Translations under genes and position numbers: made by a program
The notes under the pieces: generated by a model
Told to the model about the DNA's origin: nothing
Database searches by the model: none
What the model saw: the letters and a program-made list of their open reading frames with translations, nothing else
In this document: piece after piece, positions 7,164 through 12,113 of the stretch
How positions within the stretch are numbered: the first letter of the stretch is position 1
Layout: each line of letters starts with the position of its first letter
Origin: Methanosarcinales archaeon
Lineage (GTDB): Archaea; Halobacteriota; Syntropharchaeia; Alkanophagales; Methanospirareceae
DNA: 12,113 nt
NCBI GenBank assembly: GCA_025464345.1
Contig: JAODGP010000081.1
Span: 1 to 12,113 of the forward strand
Direction of reading: 5' to 3'

Positions 7164-8246
7164 ATGCTCTTACGTGTAGAGGGCAGCACGAAGCTGATGG
7201 TGCCGGTCCGTGCTACCAAATCGGTATTTTATAACCCCAGGATGGAGCTCTGCCGTGACATAGACATAGCGGCGATCGCTGCCCTGTCGCAGCGTATGGT
7301 CTATCTCGATGCACTTGCCGGTATCGGTGTGCGTGGTATTCGCGTGGCGAACGAGATAGGTTTGCCGGTTGTGCTTAATGAGAGGAGCAAAGAAGCTTAT
7401 GAGGTGATCAAGCGGAATATGGAGCTTAACGGTATAGAAGCGGAGCTATTTAACGAGGATGCGAATATACTTATGCGCCGTCGGAGGTATGATATCGTGG
7501 ATATAGACCCTTTTGGCTCACCTGTTCCTTTCCTCGATTCCGTAGCGCAATCGGCAAACAGACTGGTTCTGGTGACCGCAACGGATACAGCGCCACTCTG
7601 CGGTGCACATACCAGTGGCTTGCGGCGATATGCAGCCATGGCATTGAATACAGAATACCATAAGGAGATGGCGACACGAATACTGCTCGGGCGGCTGGTG
7701 AGGGACATGTGCAGGTATGATAAAGCGATACAGCCATTATTGAGCTATTCTAAGAGCCATTTCGTGCGAGTTATAGCACGGCTGGATAGGGGAGCGATGC
7801 GAGCAGATGAATGTATGCAGAGGCTGGGGTTCATCGTTCATTGCTTCTCCTGCGGTAATAGATTCGCAGTTCACGAACTGCTGGGCAGAGACGAGCGTTG
7901 TGATATCTGTGGTGGCAGGTTGAAAGCTGCCGGTCCTCTCTATCTGGCGCCGATGAAGGACGATGACTTCTGTGCTGAGGTATATCACGAGCTGAATGTG
8001 CGAGAGCTGGGCAGGAAGCGAGAGGCGCTGAAGCTCATTGGTGCATGCATGGATGAGCTGGACATGCCGTATTATTATGAATATCATAATATATGCCGGG
8101 CATTGAGGATTTCACCACCGCCTGTTCAGTATCTCATTGATGCTCTGCGTGCTTCAGGCTACAAAGCGAGCAGGACTCATTTCTCAGATACGGGCTTCAA
8201 AACAGATGCGAGCATAGAGGAGATAAAGAGCATACTTAAAAGATGA
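7164..8246 (+). CDS. trm1: tRNA (guanine26-N2)-dimethyltransferase Trm1
   Basis: SAM-dependent enzyme that methylates N2 of G26 in tRNA, usually twice, stabilising the junction between D-arm and anticodon arm. The 360 residues are typical for archaeal Trm1. Seen: N-terminal substrate motif FYNPRMELCRDI (22-33); SAM-binding DALAGIGVRGIR (49-60) and NERS (72-75); catalytic DPFGSP (115-120); TDTAPLCG (140-147); a zinc knuckle CFSCG (C227, C230) with CDICGG (C246, C249); and near the C-terminus RTHFSDTGFKTDA (337-349), a Trm1 hallmark. The start has GGTG just ahead of the ATG, but very close, and TTATCTATT at about 7133-7141 could be a TATA box for a near-leaderless message. It diverges from trpE with a gap of 92 bp. 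No key residue seems missing. Confidence 0.96.
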   Translation: MLLRVEGSTKLMVPVRATKSVFYNPRMELCRDIDIAAIAALSQRMVYLDALAGIGVRGIRVANEIGLPVVLNERSKEAYEVIKRNMELNGIEAELFNEDANILMRRRRYDIVDIDPFGSPVPFLDSVAQSANRLVLVTATDTAPLCGAHTSGLRRYAAMALNTEYHKEMATRILLGRLVRDMCRYDKAIQPLLSYSKSHFVRVIARLDRGAMRADECMQRLGFIVHCFSCGNRFAVHELLGRDERCDICGGRLKAAGPLYLAPMKDDDFCAEVYHELNVRELGRKREALKLIGACMDELDMPYYYEYHNICRALRISPPPVQYLIDALRASGYKASRTHFSDTGFKTDASIEEIKSILKR

Positions 8247-8260
8247 CCACATGAAAAACA

Positions 8261-8292
8261 CTTCTTTGTAAAAGGTGCCATTTGCAAAGAAG
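8261..8292. repeat. Inverted repeat / RNA hairpin after trm1
   Basis: CTTCTTTGTAAA (8261-8272) pairs with TTTGCAAAGAAG (8281-8292) over 12 positions, with only one non-Watson-Crick pair (T8269-G8284, U.G wobble in plus-strand RNA), around an 8-base loop AGGTGCCA. It begins 14 bp after the trm1 stop and runs into the IS110 relic. It could cap or help end the trm1 mRNA; no T run follows it, so it is not a standard terminator. The repeat is plain to see; the role is unknown. Confidence 0.55.
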
Positions 8293-8420
8293 CATATGAA
8301 GACGGATAAAGTGGATTATAAGGTATTGGCGCAGTTACTCAGGATGGATTACCTGCCAGAGAGCCATGTCCCCGGGAAAAGGATCTAAGACGATAATGAG
8401 GCGTAGAGCAAGCGTTGTAA
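8272..8420 (+). pseudogene. IS110-family transposase relic, frameshifted
   Basis: From about 8275 the frame reads AKKHMKTDKVDYKVLAQL, LRMDYLPESHVPGKRI, then TAA at 8386-8388. KTDKVDxxxLAxLLRxxxLPESxVP is the end of the IS110 DEDD (RuvC-like) domain, and the two aspartates spaced DxxD match its last two catalytic acids. Past the stop, the frame one base on reads IMRRRASVV (about 8393-8419), matching the RRxASLV helix that follows in these transposases, so the copy has a frameshift as well. An in-frame TAA at 8269-8271 closes it upstream; the earlier DEDD acids and the C-terminal serine domain are absent. Only about 50 codons of a roughly 350-400 codon gene survive. It lies in the 181-bp gap between trm1 and the convergent phosphoribosyltransferase. 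I saw no element ends. Confidence 0.75.
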
Positions 8421-8427
8421 TGAATGA

Positions 8428-9132
8428 TCATTTAAGCTTATAGAACTTCTGCAATACCCAGCGTTCGCCACGCTCATCCTTGCTCATCTTACCGTGAAAT
8501 ACCATGTTCTCCAGAATCTCCCGCAGCAGATGATATGGCACATACAGCTCATACTCCTCCTTCATCTTAGCCCTTATATCCTCCAGTGTCGCACCACCGG
8601 TACCATGCTCCAGCATCACCCTCGATACCAGCTCCATAATGTCCTCATGCACACTCCATGGGTATATAATCCACCGCCATTCCCTCATCAGTTCGCCATA
8701 GAAGTCAGGCACGAATGAAGAAGTGTACTTGTGGTGCATGGTTGCGGTCCTGACATCCGCCGGTTCGAGCGCCCGGATATATTCGAGCACGAGCTTTATA
8801 CTCTCTCCCGTATCGGTCACATCATCTGCGATTAACACACGTTTGCCCTTGAGCTTATGCTTAGCGTCCGAATCGAGCCCGTATTTCAGCTCCGCCCTGC
8901 CGGTAACCGTAGCAGTCATGCCCCAGTGCTCCATCTTCAGGCTGAATAAGTCCTTAACCAGCAGGAAGTCACACAGTATCCGTGCCAGATACCAGCCACC
9001 CCGTGCCACGCCTATAATCACATCAGGCATGAAACCCGCTGCTTTTATTCGCTCGCTCACATCCCTGCAGAGCTCGTACGCATAATACCAGTCAACGAAC
9101 GTGCAGGAGAACCTCTCTTTGCTATCCACCAT
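8428..9132 (-). CDS. Purine-type phosphoribosyltransferase (COG2236-like) with C-terminal extension
   Basis: Type I phosphoribosyltransferase, transferring phosphoribose from PRPP to a nucleobase or related acceptor. From the ATG at 9132 it has 234 residues. Seen: a GVARGGWYLARIL loop (41-53) that fits the PPi-loop position; and the PRPP motif VLIADDVTDTGES (99-111) with its paired acidic residues. WRWIIYPWS (152-160) is a feature I associate with the archaeal Hpt-like COG2236 group. After about residue 165 a charged helical tail (to 234) resembles a small winged-helix or dimerisation extension; that part is my reading. A GTG at 9138 is the other possible start; a TATA box about 29 bases from the ATG suits either. 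It diverges from alaS (103-bp gap). The specific base (hypoxanthine, guanine, xanthine or other) cannot be told from sequence. Confidence 0.88.
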   Translation of the reverse strand: MVDSKERFSCTFVDWYYAYELCRDVSERIKAAGFMPDVIIGVARGGWYLARILCDFLLVKDLFSLKMEHWGMTATVTGRAELKYGLDSDAKHKLKGKRVLIADDVTDTGESIKLVLEYIRALEPADVRTATMHHKYTSSFVPDFYGELMREWRWIIYPWSVHEDIMELVSRVMLEHGTGGATLEDIRAKMKEEYELYVPYHLLREILENMVFHGKMSKDERGERWVLQKFYKLK

Positions 9133-9156
9133 TCTCACAATATCTTTGTCTTGTTG

Positions 9157-9165
9157 AATAAATAA
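9157..9165 (-). promoter_or_regulatory. TATA box of the phosphoribosyltransferase gene, predicting a leaderless transcript
   Basis: The minus strand has TTATTTATT centred about 29 bases ahead of the ATG at 9132 and 23 ahead of the GTG at 9138. Either start would then be at or within a few bases of the mRNA 5' end. No ribosome site is visible before the gene, in keeping with leaderless translation. Confidence 0.5.
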
Positions 9166-9190
9166 GTTCGTAATGTGATGAAGAGGTCAC

Positions 9191-9198
9191 TTTTATAG
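9191..9198 (+). promoter_or_regulatory. alaS: TATA box of alaS
   Basis: TTTTATAG lies 38-45 bases before the alaS ATG on the plus strand, predicting transcription start near 9220 and a leader of about 15 bases. Only a weak purine tract (AATAAGAAG) precedes the ATG. The box lies about 30 bp from the divergent phosphoribosyltransferase box, so the two pre-initiation complexes would be close neighbours. Confidence 0.45.
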
Positions 9199-9235
9199 AG
9201 GAGGAGAACATTTAGAGGAATGAGAATAAGAAGAA

Positions 9236-11959
9236 ATGAGCGGTGAATACGGGATAGCATACTTCGATGAGAATGGCTTTGTGCGGAAGGTATGCAGCAG
9301 ATGCGGCTCAAGATTCTGGACAAGAGACCCTGAGCGGGATACATGTGGAGATGCACCCTGTGATACATACACCTTCATTGGTGCTCCCCTGTTCAGGGAG
9401 CACAGTGCTGAAGAGCTAAGGGAAAAGTTCCTATCTTTCTTCGAGTCGAGGAATCATAAGAGGCTGAGCCGGTATCCTGTGGTGGCACGCTGGCGTGATG
9501 ATATTTACCTCAATATCGCATCCATTGCCAATTTCCAGCCGTTAATAACGTCCGGGAGTGTGCCACCACCGGCGAACCCTCTTGTCATCTCTCAGCCGTG
9601 TATCAGGCTTGAAGACCTGGAATCAATAGGTAAGAGCGGTCGGCATCTCACCATGTTCGAGATGATGGGGCACCATGCGTTCAACAAACGTGGTGGTGAT
9701 GAGATATACTGGAAGAACGAGACCGTACAGTACTGTGATGAGTTCCTGAAACAGCTGGGCGTGCCACCGACCAGCGTAACATATAAAGAAGCTCCATGGG
9801 TTGGTGGCGGCAATGCAGGTCCTTGTCTGGAGGTGATAGTCGGCGGTCTGGAGCTTGCCACGCTGGTGTTCATGGATCTCGAAGCTGTTTATGAAAAGGG
9901 TGAGATATCCATTGATGGTCAATGGTACAGGAAGATGGAGACCTACATCGTTGATACTGGCTACGGGCTTGAACGATTTGTATGGGCATCAAAAGGTACC
10001 CCCACAGTTTATGATGCTATCTTCCCGGAGGTGATAGATGAATTATTGAGCTCTATCGGACTGGAGCATCCGATGCAGAGCTATGGTAACGAACTGATAG
10101 AGATAGCGAGATTGTGTGGTGTGATGAAGCGTAAGGAGCTGGAGAAGAAGTTCCAGTCACGGCTGGGTGATTTCTTCCGCAGGATCATGGCGCCTATGGA
10201 GACTGTCTATGCAATTGCAGATCATACGCGGTGTCTGGCGTTCATGCTTGCCGATGGCGTTGTGCCTTCGAATGCGAAGGAGGGTTATCTTGCGAGACTG
10301 GTCATACGAAGGACGCTCAGAATGCTCAATTCGCTACAATGTGAGATGCCAGTCGAAGAACTCGTAGCATTGCATATAAAATTGATGCATGATTCTTTCC
10401 CTGAACTCGAGGATTCGGTGGATCGCATAAATGAGATACTGGCACTGGAGAGGAGCAGGTACAGAGATACGTTATCGAAGGGCGAGAGAATAGTGAAGCA
10501 GATGTTGAAAAAAGAGAAGGAGCTATCGGTTGATACCCTCATTGATCTGTATGATACGCATGGTATACCCCCGGAATTCGTGAAGGAAGTTGCTTCCAGT
10601 GCTGGAAATATTGAAGTTGATGTACCGGAAGATTTCTATTCTCTGGTTGCGAAGCTGCACGGCGCGGAGGAGCAGCATCATGCGCCAGAACCTGAGCTGG
10701 CGAGGTTGCATGATCGGATAAGAGCAATCCCGAAGACTGCGCGATTGTACTATGAGGAGCCGTTTTCAAAAGATTTCGATGCCACTGTACTTGATTGTTT
10801 TGATAATTTTATCGTTCTGGACAGGACGCTATTCTATCCAGAAGGTGGCGGTCAGCCTGCCGACACCGGCATACTCGGTAATAATTTGAAGGTTGTGGCT
10901 GTCCGGGATGTGGATGGCGTGATATTGCACGAGATAGAAGGGGATACGAGCGGAATTAGCCCGGGTATGCATGTACGTGGCAGTATAGATTCCCGGCGTA
11001 GAATTGCGCATATGAGACACCATTCTGCCACACATATAGTTATATGGGCGGCGAGGAAGGTGCTGGGTGGGCATATATGGCAGGCGGGTGCACAGAAGGG
11101 CGAGTTGAGGTCAAGGCTTGATATCACCCATTTCAAACGCATCACAGACGATGAACGGAGAAAGATAGAACTGCTCGCCAATGAGATGGTCATGAGGAAC
11201 GAGGATATAAAGGCGACATTCATGGAGCGTAACGAAGCAGAGCGGCGATACGGGTTCCAGATATATCAGGGCGGTGTACCACCGGGCAAAGAATTGCGAA
11301 TCGTGGAAATAGGCAATTGCGAGGATGTGCAGGCGTGTGCAGGCACTCATTGCACGAAAACCGGAGAGGTTGGTCCAATAAAGCTCTTGCGCACCGAGCG
11401 CATACAGGATGGTATAGAACGATTGTGGTTTTCTGCGGGCGAAGCGGCGGTAAGGGCAATTCAGACACGTGATGCGTTGATAAAGAAATCGGCATCGGTG
11501 CTCCGGATACCGGAGGAGCGGTTGCCGGCGTCCGTGGAACGGTTCTTCGATGAATGGAAGCAATTGAGGAAAGAGAACGAGCGTTTACGGGCTGAGATCG
11601 CGGGATTGCGTGTGGAGCAATTGAGAATGCGTGCGATGGATATGCGGGGTGTGAAGGTAATATCAGAGGTGGTTGCGGATGCGACGATGAAGGACCTGAT
11701 GCGGATGGCGTCACAGCTATCGGATGAAGGGTTTGTGACGCTATTGATTTCAGGTATGACTGGCAATGTGGTGTGTTCGGTGCCCGCTTCTGCACCGGCA
11801 GTGGTGAATGCAGCCGAGGTGGTTACGAATGTCACTTCGGTGCTCGGAGGCAGAGGCGGTGGAACGGCAAGGAGTGCCAGAGGCGGTGGTAACAGGCTGG
11901 ATAAGGTGGAGGCTGCGAAAGAGGCGGGCTTGAAGACGATTGCATCACGGCTGGCTTAG
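9236..11959 (+). CDS. alaS: Alanyl-tRNA synthetase, archaeal type
   Basis: Charges tRNA-Ala with alanine and clears mischarged Ser- or Gly-tRNA-Ala. At 907 residues it has the full archaeal layout. An N-terminal zinc cluster (C20, C23, C37, C42) is typical of archaeal AlaRS and absent from bacterial ones. The class II aminoacylation domain follows (about 50-310) with SQPCIRLEDLESIGKSGRH, FEMMGHHAF and DTGYGLERF. A helical tRNA-recognition region runs to about 500. The editing domain (about 500-745) has HSATH (H596, H600) and CAGTH (C701, H705), the complete zinc-binding editing site. A short coiled stretch (about 750-800, KQLRKENERLRAEIAGL) leads to the C-terminal DHHA1 domain with GGRGGG (871-876). 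All key residues are present. The ATG is backed by family alignment of the GIAYFDENGF start region rather than by a ribosome site. Confidence 0.97.
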   Translation: MSGEYGIAYFDENGFVRKVCSRCGSRFWTRDPERDTCGDAPCDTYTFIGAPLFREHSAEELREKFLSFFESRNHKRLSRYPVVARWRDDIYLNIASIANFQPLITSGSVPPPANPLVISQPCIRLEDLESIGKSGRHLTMFEMMGHHAFNKRGGDEIYWKNETVQYCDEFLKQLGVPPTSVTYKEAPWVGGGNAGPCLEVIVGGLELATLVFMDLEAVYEKGEISIDGQWYRKMETYIVDTGYGLERFVWASKGTPTVYDAIFPEVIDELLSSIGLEHPMQSYGNELIEIARLCGVMKRKELEKKFQSRLGDFFRRIMAPMETVYAIADHTRCLAFMLADGVVPSNAKEGYLARLVIRRTLRMLNSLQCEMPVEELVALHIKLMHDSFPELEDSVDRINEILALERSRYRDTLSKGERIVKQMLKKEKELSVDTLIDLYDTHGIPPEFVKEVASSAGNIEVDVPEDFYSLVAKLHGAEEQHHAPEPELARLHDRIRAIPKTARLYYEEPFSKDFDATVLDCFDNFIVLDRTLFYPEGGGQPADTGILGNNLKVVAVRDVDGVILHEIEGDTSGISPGMHVRGSIDSRRRIAHMRHHSATHIVIWAARKVLGGHIWQAGAQKGELRSRLDITHFKRITDDERRKIELLANEMVMRNEDIKATFMERNEAERRYGFQIYQGGVPPGKELRIVEIGNCEDVQACAGTHCTKTGEVGPIKLLRTERIQDGIERLWFSAGEAAVRAIQTRDALIKKSASVLRIPEERLPASVERFFDEWKQLRKENERLRAEIAGLRVEQLRMRAMDMRGVKVISEVVADATMKDLMRMASQLSDEGFVTLLISGMTGNVVCSVPASAPAVVNAAEVVTNVTSVLGGRGGGTARSARGGGNRLDKVEAAKEAGLKTIASRLA

Positions 11960-12050
11960 TGGTGAGCGCATCGAAAAATAGGAATGGAAGATAAAGTGCA
12001 TTCTTCTTCATGCAATATTATACTGGTGGTCTGTCTCTCTTCGAGACACC

Positions 12051-12113
12051 CTACGGTAAACCTGACTTCGGCACCACTCGCTCCGCAGGTTCCAGCTCTT
12101 CCTTGAGAGTTGC
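12051..12113 (-). CDS. Possible C-terminal end of an unrecognised protein, cut by window edge
   Basis: On the minus strand a frame is open from the right edge for 20 codons, reading LKEELEPAERVVPKSGLP before TAG at 12051-12053. The composition is ordinary and protein-like, but 20 codons is too few to identify a family or exclude chance. The opposite strand is also open from the ATG at 12010 to the edge, reading MQYYTGGLSLFETPYG, but without a ribosome site. The 91 bp between alaS and this stop shows no gene; a small GTCTC/GAGAC inverted repeat lies near 12030-12047. Confidence 0.25.
   Translation of the reverse strand, partial: ATLKEELEPAERVVPKSGLP

Noticed and set aside
8261..8292. The hairpin as an IS110 bridge RNA.
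   Set aside because: It is too short, overlaps transposase codons rather than a non-coding end, and no element boundary was found.
11220..11795. Minus-strand open frame of 191 codons, and others at 11111-11563 and 10852-11223.
   Set aside because: They are antisense to alaS, which is intact and fully recognisable; the composition is rich in Ser, Pro and His as expected for a shadow frame.
1..12113. tRNA or rRNA genes, CRISPR array, defence or novel multi-gene system.
   Set aside because: I saw no cloverleaf-like sequence, no regularly spaced repeats, and every long gene is a recognisable housekeeping family.

Overview
The window looks like euryarchaeal chromosome. The evidence is an archaeal-type alanyl-tRNA synthetase with an N-terminal zinc cluster, a geranylgeranyl reductase-family flavoprotein of ether-lipid synthesis, archaeal Trm1, a TtuA/Ncs6-type tRNA thiolase, and TATA boxes placed so that several transcripts would be leaderless or nearly so. 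The gene set and the methanogen-like insertion in HisF would fit a relative of methanogens or methane-oxidising archaea (for example ANME-1). That placement is inference; nothing in the window proves it.

Layout: 1-1484 (minus) is the N-terminal part of an IGHMBP2/Upf1-like SF1 helicase, cut by the window edge. A divergent intergenic region follows, then ttuA-like (plus, 1605-2510). Convergent to it is a minus-strand block that reads, in transcription order, trpE (7071-5542), trpG (5555-4956), a decayed ABC-ATPase tail (4855-4664), hisF (4608-3769) and the geranylgeranyl reductase (3791-2586). trpE/trpG overlap by 14 bp and hisF/reductase by 23 bp, so each pair is probably translationally coupled. 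Divergent from trpE is trm1 (plus, 7164-8246). After it comes a short, frameshifted IS110-type transposase relic, then a minus-strand phosphoribosyltransferase (9132-8428). Divergent from that is alaS (plus, 9236-11959). The last ~150 bp may hold the C-terminal end of another minus-strand gene.

How the genes fit together: ttuA-like, trm1 and alaS serve tRNA modification and charging; trpE and trpG form anthranilate synthase; hisF works in histidine synthesis; the reductase acts in archaeal lipid synthesis; the phosphoribosyltransferase probably in purine or related salvage. This is ordinary housekeeping chromosome. The unusual content is two gene relics (ABC ATPase, IS110), a 16-bp perfect palindrome, a 12-bp-stem hairpin, and closely packed divergent promoters. 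I found no RNA gene, CRISPR array or intact mobile element, and no convincing undescribed system.
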